Positions 1 to 12,100 of a stretch of DNA of 64,000 nt are shown here, one piece after another; position 1 is the stretch's first letter, and each line of letters starts with the position of its first letter. The DNA comes from Actinostola sp. cb2023. Taxonomy: Eukaryota; Cnidaria; Anthozoa; Actiniaria; Actinostolidae. The DNA is taken from positions 1-64,000 of the forward strand of contig JAUJYZ010000021.1 of NCBI GenBank assembly GCA_033675265.1. The letters are read 5' to 3'. Made by a program: the position numbers and the translations under genes. The notes beneath the pieces were generated by a model. That model saw only the letters and a list, made by a program, of their open reading frames with translations, did not search any database and was not told the origin of the DNA.

Positions 1-3000
1 CAGCAGGCCGCCATATTCTTTTCTCAAGGTAAGGAACGGTAAGGTGTGATTGTTTCAACTCTGATATGCATTCATTCCTAGCCGTTTTGTTATGACAGGG
101 TACCTTGGTACCTGAGAGAAAGTAAGGTGTGATTGTTCCAACTCTGATATACATTCATTCATAGCCGTTTTGTTATGACAGGGTACCTTGGCACCTGAGA
201 GAAAGTAAGGTGTGATTGTTCCAACTCTGATATACATTCATTCATAGCCGTTTTGTTATGACAGGGTAACTTGGCACCTGAGAGAAAGTAAGGTGTGATT
301 GTCTCAACTCTGATATACATTCATTCATAGCCGTTTTGTTATGACAGGGTACCTTGGTACCTGAGAGAAAGTAAGGTGTGATTGTCTCAACTCTGATATA
401 CATTCATTCATAGCCGTTTTGTTATGACAGGGTACCTTGGTACCTGAGAGAAAGTAAGGTGTGATTGTCTCAACTCTGATATACATTCATTCATAGCCGT
501 TTTGTTATGACAGGGTAACTTGGCACCTGAGAGAAAGTAAGGTGTGATTGTCTCAACTCTGATATACATTCATTCATAGCCGTTTTGTTATGACAGGGTA
601 CCTTGGTACCTGAGAGAAAGTAAGGTGTGATTGTCTCAACTCTGATATACATTCATTCCTAGCCGTTTTGTTATGACAGGGTACCTTGGCACCTGAGAGA
701 AAGTAAGGTGTGATTGTTCCAACTCTGATATACATTCATTCATAGCCGTTTTGTTATGACCGGGTACCTTGGCACCTGAGAGAAAGTAAGGTGTGATTGT
801 TCCAACTCTGATATACATTCATTCATAGCCGTTTTGTTATGACAGGGTACCTTGGCACCTGAGAGAAAGTAAGGTGTGATTGTTTCAACTCTGATATACA
901 TTCATTCATAGCCGTTTTGTTATGACAGGGTACCTTGGCACCTGAGAGAAAGTAAGGTGTGATTGTTCCAACTCTGATATGCATTCATTCATAGCCGTTT
1001 TATTATGACAGGGTACCTTGGTACCTGAGAGAAAGTAAGGTGTGATTGTCTCAACTCTGATATACATTCATTCATAGCCGTTTTGTTATGACAGGGTAAC
1101 TTGGTACCTGAGAGAAAGTAAGGTGTGATTGTTTCAACTCTGATATACATTCATTCCTAGCCGTTTTGTTATGACAGGGTACCTTGGCACCTGAGAGAAA
1201 GTAAGGTGTGATTGTTCCAACTCTGATATACATTCATTCATAGCCGTTTTGTTATGACCGGGTACCTTGGCACCTGAGAGAAAGTAAGGTGTGATTGTTC
1301 CAACTCTGATATACATTCATTCATAGCCGTTTTGTTATGACAGGGTACCTTGGCACCTGAGAGAAAGTAAGGTGTGATTGTTCCAACTCTGATATGCATT
1401 CATTCATAGCCGTTTTGTTATGACAGGGTACCTTGGTACCTGAGAGAAAGTAAGGTGTGATTGTCTCAACTCTGATATACATTCATTCCTAGCCGTTTTG
1501 TTATGACAGGGTACCTTGGCACCTGAGAGAAAGTAAGGTGTGATTGTTCCAACTCTGATATACATTCATTCATAGCCGTTTTGTTATGACAGGGTACCTT
1601 GGTACCTGAGAGAAAGTAAGGTGTGATTGTTTCAACTCTGATATACATTCATTCATAGCCGTTTTGTTATGACAGGGTACCTTGGCACCTGAGAGAAAGT
1701 AAGGTGTGATTGTTTCAACTCTGATATACATTCATTCATAGCCGTTTTGTTATGACAGGGTACCTTGGTACCTGAGAGAAAGTAAGGTGTGATTGTTCCA
1801 ACTCTGATATACATTCATTCATAGCCGTTTTGTTATGACAGGGTACCTTGGCACCTGAGAGAAAGTAAGGTGTGATTGTTCCAACTCTGATATGCATTCA
1901 TTCATAGCCGTTTTGTTATGACAGGGTAACTTGGCACCTGAGAGTGCTGTGCTCAAACTTAGCGGCAAAGATGTTACCTTTCGTGGCCCGGTAGGCATCG
2001 TATTTTTGTGCTGAAGTCAGTTTTTGCACGTTTTCACCTTGTTCTATTTTCGTTAGGCTGTGGTGTTTGACGGCGAGCAGGGAGCCTACAAAGCAGTCAT
2101 GAGTGGGAAGGTAATGCCAAATAAGGATATTTCTATCTGACTGGACAGAAGTGCGCTGATTTTCATAACATAACGCACCGGTTCGGTCTGACCTGCAGGG
2201 CATCAGGGTAGTCCTTTTTATCAGTCCCGTCCGTGTTCAAAATGGCGGTTCCTTGAATTACGCAACATTAATATCAGCGGACAGACAGACAAGTGGAAAG
2301 CGCTCTTAGTATCTTTTGTTCTTATCAATTGTTATACCATCAACCAGATAGACAGACAGACAGGTAAGCAGACATTGAGTTGAAATTTATTATTTTCCTT
2401 TTGTTTTGTTAAGATTAAGGCTGGTGACGTATTGGTTATACGATATGAAGGACCAAGCGGAAGGTAACATTAAATCATTAATAATACTGTATTATCAAAT
2501 ATTATCAATATTATCAATTATCAAGCCCTCCCTTCACCAAAACTCTTTAAATAAAGAGAGCCGCTACGCTGGCTACTGAGTGTACTGTCTGTAGCTCTCT
2601 GCCACACCACGTTCAGGTTATGTTGTCTGTCCACAAACTGGTTGCATATAGCTAATTGCATAATCGTTGTCGGGTTGAAAATCATGAAAGCTATGACCAA
2701 AAGGAATTCTGGGAAATTAAAACTCTCAAATAACACCGTCAAATGATCGACCTTTTTATCCAGACTTGTAGGATCTTAGTTAAATAACTCGTATACCTTC
2801 AAAACTACGAGAACATTGAATGTATCTGTATGTAATGTGGCTCATGAACTGATTTCCCATCCATCTTTGCGGTCTCAGCTTCTATCATGATTTATGATTT
2901 TCAACCCGACAACGATTATGCAATTAGCTATATGCGCATTGACATCAAACATATACTCCTCTGGACAAAACGCTTTTGACCGGTGTAAATCCATGTAAAT

Positions 3001-3702
3001 TCAATTTACACTGAATTTACACGAAATTAATGTATATAGGATTTACAATGAATTTACAATGAATTTACAGAATTTACAATGAATTTACGTGTGTTTTTCA
3101 ATTCTAATAATATGTTGCTTTTTCTTTCTGTTTTCGACGCCACAAAAGAATCAAGTCTGCAAACAGCACTGTCCATTCCCTTGCGCGCGCTTTATTAAAA
3201 CTACTTAGCAATATATCAGACTCATATCGGTATGTTTGATCACAGTCCAGGAATGCCAGAGATGCTATCACCAGGAGCAGTGCTTGTAGGAGCAGGACTA
3301 GGAACTAGCGTTGCCTTGGTAACCGATGGACGATTCAGCGGGGCTTCCCATGGGATTATGATTGGTCACGTATCACCAGAAGCCCAGAAAGGAGGACCAA
3401 TCGCATTGGTTGAGAATGGAGACATGATTGCCGTTGACCCTACTCAAGGAACCCTTAATTTGGTATGAAAGATACAGATGCGGCACCAAGTTTCTCACTT
3501 TGACTGCACTATTGTTCCCTATTGGACTAAAAATGGGCTCCTGACTAAATCTATTTTTTGCGTTTCTGTTTAGGAGGTGAGTTCAGAGATTTTAGAGGCC
3601 CGAAAAGCACAATGGACTGCCCCAGTGAAAAAGTTACCAGGCTTACTTCAGAAGTACGCGCGTAACGTGTCCAGTGCACATCAAGGAGCGGTTACCTATT
3701 AA
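1..3702 (+). CDS. ilvD: Dihydroxy-acid dehydratase (IlvD/Edd family), 3' part of gene
   Basis: Six exons reassembled by splice sites and reading frame: 1-28 (5' end outside the window), 1925-1990, 2057-2110, 2414-2463, 3246-3462 and 3574-3702 (TAA stop). Phases match at every joint and give about 180 C-terminal residues. Family motifs in order are [13 protein letters not shown] then [41 protein letters not shown] and [20 protein letters not shown], ending in [15 protein letters not shown]. The serine of GRFSG is the conserved active-site serine of the family. Known role: Fe-S dependent dehydration of dihydroxy-acids in valine/isoleucine synthesis, usually in mitochondria or plastids. The C-terminus looks more like the fungal/plant/cyanobacterial type than sugar-acid dehydratases, though a sugar-acid substrate is not excluded. 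The first intron is filled by an 83-bp array. Seen: exons and motifs. Inferred: that the enzyme is active. Confidence 0.85.
39..1944 (+). repeat. 83-bp minisatellite, about 23 copies, inside DHAD intron and overlapping the next exon
   Basis: Strict 83-bp period with single-base variants from just inside the donor at 29 to the acceptor at 1924. Each unit ends with a branch/acceptor-like stretch (TTTTGTTATGACAG), then GGTACCTTGGCACCTGAGAG, which is the first 20 bases of the downstream DHAD exon, then AAAGTAAGG, a strong donor-like sequence. The array therefore carries 23 acceptor copies (first after 98, last after 1924) and 22 AG-23 nt-GT micro-exon-like segments. The ancestral intron would have been only about 70 bp (29-98). 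Only the last acceptor leads into the full exon. Open frames on the minus strand (60 codons) follow from the period and are not genes. Confidence 0.95.
2636..2937. repeat. Inverted-repeat (MITE-like) element in DHAD intron
   Basis: A stretch near 2640-2690 containing GCTAATTGCATAATCGTTG recurs inverted near 2886-2937, with about 195 bp between. It lies in the 2464-3245 intron. No coding capacity; probably a short non-autonomous element or a local inversion-duplication. Confidence 0.6.
2990..3105. repeat. Short direct repeats of ATTTACA(ATGA)
   Basis: AATTTACA recurs about eight times with ATGA spacers in the DHAD intron, upstream of the 3246 acceptor. Simple expansion; no function seen. Confidence 0.6.
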
Positions 3703-3913
3703 TGGACATATTGCGTGAAAAAATCGTGAAACCATAGGCAGCCCAAGCTATCCACGCGTGAACTCTTGGCCTTCCTAAATCAGTCCCTAAATCCCTTATT
3801 AACTCAATACAAATCAAAGTTTAATGTGTTGCTGTGTACTTTGATCTTTACTGCAGCGTTGGGGAAGTAGGAGTTAGAACCCGGGGGAGGGGTGTTTCAA
3901 AGTAAATAATAAT

Positions 3914-3950
3914 AATAAAAGGGTAGGGGTGACTATCGGAAACTAATAAA
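3914..3950 (+). promoter_or_regulatory. Candidate polyadenylation signals of the DHAD gene
   Basis: AATAAA at 3914-3919 and again at 3945-3950, about 210-250 bases after the DHAD stop. They are the first AATAAA hexamers downstream. The rest of 3703-4148 shows no coding signal. Confidence 0.4.
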
Positions 3951-4148
3951 GGCTTCGAAAAATACCACACCAACCCCATAACAAATAGTACTGGGGGGAG
4001 GGGTTAGGTCAGAGACTCTAAAGGGCGATCGATATGGTTGTCTGTAATGCAGAGAAGAGACTACCAAGGGGTCCGATCCGGGCCCCCTGTCGTGCCTGAG
4101 GTGCAATTGATTGTTGTATTTTATTTTCTATTGATTGTTTTTATGCTT

Positions 4149-4549
4149 AGGGTGCGTTCGATTGACCCTATTCCAGAATAGGAATACACGAAATAAACAC
4201 TTCGATAATAATAATAATAATAATAATAACCTTTATTAACGTGTCAAACTGATTACCTAGCTTACACAAGTGTAAACTAATTGAGGACACCTATCTACCT
4301 AAAAATCTACACCCATACCCAAAGCCCCACCTAATTTCCCCAACCCCTCCCCCCTTATTTAAAATATATCTGGCGTAAAATGATGCTTTTATTTCAGCAC
4401 ATTTAAAATTCCAAACTGTTCCTTGTAACTTTATTATGATATAACAAGGAATCGTTTCATTTTAGAGTGGACAGTAGCTGCGCGACAACGATTTAGGGAT
4501 GTCATTCCGTGTATTCCTATTCTGGAATAAGGTCAATCAAACGCACCCT
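4149..4549. mobile_element. MITE with about 37-bp terminal inverted repeats
   Basis: Left end AGGGTGCGTTCGATTGACC, continuing to the palindromic CCTATTCCAGAATAGG, matches the inverted right end (GGTCAATCAAACGCACCCT) at about 4513-4549. A CTTAG-like motif flanks both sides and could be the target-site duplication. The interior holds an (AAT)n run near 4205 and a C-rich tract. No transposase. Confidence 0.8.
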
Positions 4550-4607
4550 TAGTATACGTTTGGAACGACCTACTCCCCGTCCCTGTAACGTAGCTTCCTT
4601 TAATAGA

Positions 4608-5496
4608 AATGAGGGTTTATCACGTAATTGCAAAACTTATAGGAGACATAGGACAAAAAAATGATAGCTGGAAAGAGCTCGTTGCAATTAGTAAAAATGT
4701 GAAGTTTGGAAAAGATCGCTTCACAAATTGCGAAGATATGAATTCAAAAAGCGCAATTTTGTATGAAAACCTTTGTTGGTAGGCAACTCTTGCCTATAAA
4801 ATTTCGGATTTTTGAAAATTCATATCTTCGCAATTTGTGAAGCGATCTTTTCCAAACTTCACATTTTTACTAATTTCAACGAGCTCTATAGACCCTATGC
4901 AATACTCGATTTCTGTACTTTGCATAAATTTGCAAAAACTGAAAGAATAACGAGTTAAGTAAAGGTAAAGTAATAGATTGAAAGACCATCGACAGTTTAG
5001 TATTTACCCCCCAAAGTGCATTAATAAAAATGAAACCATCATCAAGTAATAAGCGTTTGAAAGGTGCAAAATACATGGAAACGAGGCATCTAGGGCCAAA
5101 GTCCGGTTTCTGGTACAAATCTATGTAATTTCAAATCACTAGAGTGCAAGCCATATGTCCGTGAAATAGTACTATTACTAAATAGTACTAAATAGTGTTA
5201 TTTCCATTGTTTTCTATTGTTTTATCAGTGCTATTTAGTACTAATTAGTTAGTACTGTTTCACGGACATATGGTTTGCACTCTATAACTTTTCAAGATTG
5301 CATAGTACAGCCCTAAAATTTGGTATGTTCATTATTGAAAACCCTCTCTTCAAAGAGATGGTCAGATATTGCTGTAATATCTTCCCAATAACAAAGGAAA
5401 TCAGATTTTACGATTCTACCAGTATTGCATAGGGTCTATGATAATCATTTTTATGTCCTATGAGTTTTGAAATTACCGTGATGATAAACCCTCATT
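4608..5496. mobile_element. Composite foldback element with nested hairpins
   Basis: Outer arms near 4608-4655 (AATGAGGGTTTATCACG) and 5445-5496 are inverted. Inside are two further hairpins. Arms near 4672-4750 and 4812-4888 contain TTGCGAAGATATGAATT and its complement. Arms near 5142-5180 and 5250-5284 contain GCCATATGTCCGTGAAA and its complement. The motif GCATAGGGTCTATG occurs near both ends and again near 5853. Likely MITEs nested in a MITE. No open gene. Confidence 0.75.
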
Positions 5497-6100
5497 CCGT
5501 GCCTTTAAAATAGACAAACTAAAACCTTTACAGTACAAATTGTTTCAGCCATTGGAAAGAGTACTTCAAAATACACAAAATTGGAAAGTTGGCTTGTTAT
5601 AGACCTAATATTCAAGAAGTTATTACGGATCAAAATTAAACAGAGTTTTGCCGTGTGTTTATCAACCGATTTAGAGCCTCGTTTTCATGTTTTTTCACAC
5701 TATAAAGTACTCATAACTTCGCAGGAATTTAATATTTCACCTTCAAAATCACAGACTAACTTTCTTGGAGCATTTGCTGTCATTGTGAACCATTTTGCTA
5801 CTTTAAACATAAATGTACAACTATTATGCTAATTAGCAGCGACAATTTTTGCATAGGGTCTCAGCGACGATTCTTCATAAAATTATAAACTGGAAAGGAC
5901 AAAAGGAAGCTTCTAGAACGTATTGTAGAAGGGAATCCACCCGGGGAATCCACCCGGGGAATCTACCCGGGGAATCCACCTAGAGAAAAGGGTAAATACC
6001 TAGAGTCCTTCCAAGAATTACCCTGTGCATTATGGGATATATCAGATTCTCGGTAACTGAGTTCCAGGAAATGAAGCACACCTAGCTTTCAAAGATTGCT
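5497..6100. other. Spacer upstream of PARP gene A with 15-bp tandem repeat
   Basis: No gene recognised from 5497 to 5935. Near 5938-5985 GGGAATCCACCC recurs about four times. From about 5971 the sequence matches 30439 onward upstream of gene B, marking the left edge of the PARP segmental duplication. This stretch probably holds the promoter/5' UTR of both genes, but no TATA box was clearly seen. Confidence 0.5.
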
Positions 6101-9100
6101 ATGTGTGAGAGAACTGTTCTTGTATCGGACTTACCGAAGGATGTTAAAGAAGATGATCTGCATATCTACTTTCAAAGTAGGAGAAAATCAGATGGCGGAG
6201 ACATAGAGAGCATTGTCTATTATCCTGTCACTCGAAGTGCTAAGATCACCTTCACAGACGAACAAGGTAAACTGGTTTACGGCGAATTTAAGCTTACATG
6301 TAGGATGTTTGAATGCTATTTTACGATCAAAAGAATCCTAAGACCAAGCTTTTTATTACTATTCCTTCGACTAGAAGTATGTTTGTTTATATCTTTAATA
6401 TTTCTATGAAGTTTCAAACCACTCGAACAAAATAGTTCACTTCCGGTTTATATATAGCATCTTGTGCACACCATAAAGTCTTTCGTTTTGTTTGTTTCGA
6501 CTGACGGCTTTGCATAGAATGTTTGCTGTTCTATTATATATTTTTCGTACGATCGTAAAACGTAGTTCATAAGAGATTGTACCCAGTGTAAGCCAAACGA
6601 TCAAATTCAAATCGAAAGTGAAAGTCATCATCCTGAGGGAAATTCCCTCGCGCTGCTTGACGTCGTACCGACTGTCGTGTCATTTATTCAAAACACGAAT
6701 GACAAAATAATGGAATGATAATAACCGAACCTTCACACAAGACTCAAATAAGCTTATATCCAAATGTGGTTCTTCAAGCGTAAATTCTCGGAAAAAAACG
6801 AGTCCCGGAAGGGGAGAAACCCGGGGCTTTCTCAGTATCACCGTCCCGAATTCCTGAAAATTTGAATAACAATAGTTCATATTGTTGTATGCCTCGTTCT
6901 ACAAAGAGTTCTTGATTTGAATAACAAAGGTTTTTCAGGATAGTGATATACTGAGAAAGAGCCGTATCTCGCGACCTCCTGGATACTAGCTGAAGAAACA
7001 CACGGAGATTTAATACATTACTAAATATATATTTCCAAGCGACAAATTTATTACAATACTTTATAAGTCTTCAAGACGCTTAGACATAGTGAGAGGAACA
7101 GGCTGTTTGTCAGTAAGTTTGTTATCGCAGAATAAAATGTCTTGGCACGCTTGACTATTTTTGCGTAAAAAACATTGATTTTCATTCCTAGCCCTTTAGG
7201 GGCACTCCCCCTCCCTCCCCACTCCCCTGAAGCAATGTTGCAGTAATCTGACAGATTATGACGTCAGACCTCAAAAGAAAACATTTCCACCCAACATTTC
7301 TGCAGGGGGGAGGGGGGAGGGGCAGTTGTATGCCAGTAGTCCTGCACACTTCTGAACATACAAGAAAACGGCAAGTCGTGCCAACCATTTTGGCAACGAT
7401 TGTGTTTGTATTGTTTTTGTAAAAATATGTACATGTACCCGAAAACGTGAAAAAAAGTCGTATTCACTAAACTGTTATTTTGTTTTGGTTATTTGTGGAT
7501 AATTTACGTCATTGATAGAGTAGATTTGTGCCTCGAGGGTAGGGGGAGGGGGTGGTGGGCAATCACGACCCATAATGCCTTGAGTGCTTGTGAATAAACA
7601 TGGCTGCTCCCATGTGCAGTAGATCACAAATGATCTATCTCGTTAAGTGAAGTAGAACTGATATGAAGTTGTTTGGCACAAGGGAGAGACTGAGTGACTG
7701 ATTGTATAGCAGAATGAGTGAGTCACCTTTAGACAGACAGATAGAGTGTCTGAATGACAGATATATAGAAAGAGTTTTAAAGCACATAACTACCATATAT
7801 GACTGCATGAAAAGTGTATGTAAAGGAAGCGAAAACAACTGTAGTATATCGTCAGTAAGGAGAATTAACACAGGAAGCCCAACGGTTCTCCCCCACGATT
7901 CTCCATCAATAAATGCACCAAAATTCATAACGAGATGAACAAAACAACCTGCAACTATGGTTTCTGTGTACACTGTCAGTTATTAGAACGTTACAACTAT
8001 TTCGGATATTAGTTTCTATGTCCGATATTTTATACACTTTTATAGAACGATTCCACAAAATCACAAAATTAAAACAATAAACATTATTTTTCATATTTAG
8101 GGGAGAACCGTTGTTTACCACGACAGGGTTGCATAAAGGGCCTCCCTCTATATCCCTAGATGACGTCATATATGACAAGCTAAGAGCATTATTCGCATTC
8201 ATTCCATAGCTTAAATCATTCTAATATAAAACTGTATCACAAACGTCGGAGTCATTTGATCATTTTAAGGTCTAAAGTGTAAAATACAATCGTTGCCAAA
8301 ATGTCTTGGCACGCTTGACTATTTTTGCGTAAAAAACATTGATTTTCATTCCTAGCCCTTTAGGGGCACTCCCCCTCCCTCCCCCCTCCCCCTGAAACAA
8401 TGTTGCAGTAATCTGACAGATTATGACGTTAGACCTCAAAAGAAAACATTTCCACCCAACATTGTTCCAGGGGGGAGCGGTTGTATGCCAGTAGTCCTGC
8501 ACACTTCTGAACATACAAGAAAACGGCAAGTCGTGCCAACCATTTTGGCAACGATTGTAGCTTGCGTGACACCTTATCTGATTTCTTTGACTACTGTAGT
8601 TGTTAAAAGAGTTGTACGCAAGCATCATCGCATCAAAGGTTCCTGGTTCGCTGTTCAAGTGGCAAGAGATCTGTCTGTAGACACTGGGGTATGTGTCATA
8701 GATGTTAGACTAGTTTATTTTATTCATTTTATATTTTTATATATTTTTTTCATATTAATATTATTTTCTCTTGCATCCTTTTTATTTCTTGTTTCCTGCA
8801 TTCTGCATTCTGCATTTTTTTCTTTCCATTTGTTTTTAGAATATATTTTCTTTTTTGAAAATTAACCATGATATTCTTTTCAATCCAGTCCACTTCTATC
8901 ATAGTCAGTGGTCTTTCAAGCAGAACTACAAAAGATGCCTTACAAAATTATTTTGAGAATTCTCGACGGTCAAGTGGAGGTGACGTGAAAGAAGTCAAAG
9001 TCGATGGGGATAAAGCTATTGTTACATTTGAATTGCCAGAAAGTGAGTAGAAGTGAATGAAAAACCATACTCCATTATCATCATCATCATCATCAACAAC

Positions 9101-12100
9101 TTTCAATAACAATGCAATGCTATACTACTAAGTAATACTTTTACTGCTACTGCAGTAATCAGTCAGTAATCAGTAATGTTCCACTAATGATAATAATAAT
9201 CATCATCATCTTCATCATCAACAACTTTTATAATAACGCAATGCTACTATTACTACTATATACTACTAAGTACAAGAGAAAATGAGGGACAGAGAGTGAA
9301 TCTGCCAGTCATGGCCTTGGGATATGTGAATCGTAGTTGGGCTATTTTTAGCATGTGGACGTAAAAGAAAACTTCCGTTTCGGTTTGAGTGTCAACGTGG
9401 TCATATGTTTTGACTGTTTTGTCGATGAAACCAATTCAAAAATGAAGGAAAATGGTTTTTATTAAGCAGATACTTCGAAAAGGAAAGAGATATACTCAGA
9501 TTAAAGTGACTCGCTGGGAGAAAATTCGAATTCTTTCGATGAATTTGAGCCCGATACTGAAAGCGAAGACAACGGCGCTCTGATTGACCTGTGACATATT
9601 TCGAACGAGCAACAACCCTCCGAACTTCAACAGCCATTTCAAAGAAGCTCAGGCGGCAAACAGCGGAGCTGAGGGCGAACGTTAAAAATAACTGTATTTA
9701 TTTCGAAAACGATGGGAATTTCTTCAAAACTCTGCAATTTATAGTCCTTTACGGATGTCTGTTGTGTGCTACGAGAGATTACATAAATAAACTGACAGAT
9801 ATCTGTCAAATAAATTGAATTAAATTACAACCGTCGTCTTTCAATTCGAATTTTCTCCCAGCGAGTCACTTTAATCTGAGTATATCTCTTTCCTTTTCGA
9901 AGTATCTGCTTAATAAAAACCATTTTCCTTCATTTTTGAATTGGTTTCATCGACAAAACAGTCAAAACATATGACCACGTTGACACTCAAACCGAAACGG
10001 AAGTAAGTTTTCTTTTACGTCCGCATGCTAAAAATAGCCCAACTACGATTCACATATCCCAGCTTGACCCCCAAGATGCACTCTCTGTCCCTCATTTTCT
10101 CTTGTAAGTACTAATACTTTCAGTGGCGGATCCAGGATTTTACAAAGGGGGGTGGATAATCATAAAGCTCTTTCAAGGTATATATTCTCCCTCATAGAAT
10201 CGACTGATTATAATTGTTGAGGCCCGGTGTTTATTTATGCCAGGAGCGTACGCCAGGAGCGTATTATAGTTAGGTAGACCCTTTGTTTTGCTGGTCCACA
10301 AAAGTGAACCAGGGCTGTAGCAATGACCAAGCAGTGGGGAAGACGCATAGTGAGCCGGTAGGGGGGTATGGGGGCATGCCCCCCCAGAAAATTCTGAAAT
10401 CTAGAGGCTCGGAAATGCTATTTCCAGCGTTCTCCAAGAGTTATTTGTGATTTACACATATCGCTAATTACTTCCTACACTGTCTCAGCAAACCAATGCT
10501 GACTAACACTTGAGAATTTCGATGGCTGAATCGATTCGGACAATCCTTTAATTCACGAAAGTCCGTAAGAACGCGCTATGAATCGTGCTCTGCTCTGACC
10601 AAGGCTGGTTTACAACCGGTTTCTACTAAACCGTGTAATAACGCGAAACATGAAAGGGAGTGTTAGAACACTTACAATACAGTGGAACCCGGTTAATACG
10701 GACACCATCGGGACGTGATGCAGTATCCGTATTAACCGGGTGTCCGTATTAACCGGGTATATTTTATAGGCTTTTGTTTGATTCAGCCGGGACAGAACAA
10801 TGTCCGTAATAATTATAACCGGGTGTCCGTATTAACCGGGTGTCCGTTAGGCCGGGTTCCACTGTACTTCTCATTCATATTTTATATCAGTTAAACCTCT
10901 AGAGGGGGTGGCTAGCCACCCAATCCACCCCCCCCCCCCCCCCCCCTGTATCCGCCCCTGTACTTTTACTGCTACTGCAGTAATCAGTCAGTATTCAGTA
11001 ATGTTCCACTAATGATAATAATCATCATCATCATCTTTGAAACCATCAAAGTTGATCGTGTGATCACAATCGCTGTCACCATCATGATCATTATCATGCA
11101 CCTAATTGCTCTCACTGACATTGTTATAGCCATATCATCATCATCATTACAATGGTATATCTCATCCTGTTGGAGTGACATGACCTTGATATCATTATAG
11201 TTGCTAAGAGAGTGTTAGAATGGGGTAAGCATACTCTAGACGATCATCCCCTGACCGTTTCCAGGATGCAGCAAGATCAACCCAAGAAACCCACGCCCAC
11301 ATCAGAGCATGATACAGCCACTAATGAAGAACGGTCACGTGTGGTCAGGATAACAGGCATTTCCCACAACACAACCAAAGATGCCTTGCTTAACTTCTTT
11401 GAGAACAAACGACGATCTGGAGGAGGAGAGATAGAAGACATTCAATATATTCAAGATGAAAGCTTAGCTGATATCACTTTTTGTTCTGCTGAAGGTTTGT
11501 TGGTTACTGATTGTGTCGTTAGTTCTGTCAATGAAAATAAAAACCCTTTCAAACATCATTAATTAAAATCGTTTTTTTATAACTTTTATTTGTAGATGCT
11601 GAACGTGTGTCTCAAAAAGAGAGTCTGTTACTTGATGATGCTAAAATCGGTCTCACACTCAAGGAAATTCCTAAAGTGCTACCAAAAGACCCGTATAAAC
11701 TGCATGTAATGGATATATCCGACACGACTACAAAGGATGGGCTCACATCATTCATGGAAGTGGCCAGCGGCGAAGAAATCCTGAACATGATCTTTGGGAG
11801 TAATTCCAATGTGATGGTTATGTTTAAAGAGCCACCAGGTAACCCTTAGCAACGATACTAACACATTGTAAAAATAAAGTATAAAAAAAGTCAATAATTA
11901 TTATTGTTCGGTTTAAATTTATCTTTAAAGTGCCTATAAGCCCAATTTGTTTTATTTTGGAAATCGATTCTTTATGAAGTAAATAATGGGGTGGTGTAGT
12001 AGTTTCTTGGTTTGGGCTTCGCATTTGTGAGTTATAGAGGTTTGAAATCTCAATATGCAAATCAGATGACGTAGATTCAGTCCTCATTTATTATACAAAA

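Noticed and set aside
55..1648. Four minus-strand open frames of 60 codons with near-identical protein
   Set aside because: They are produced by the 83-bp array; period and identity explain them and the plus strand is a DHAD intron.
7635..7973. 112-codon minus-strand frame in gene A intron 1
   Set aside because: Low-complexity (SLSLS) composition, overlaps an opposite-strand frame, no family features and absent from gene B.
7136..8560. Possible LTR retrotransposon (two 270-bp direct repeats 1.15 kb apart)
   Set aside because: Each repeat has its own inverted termini and the interior has no gag/pol or primer-binding site; two MITE copies explain it better.
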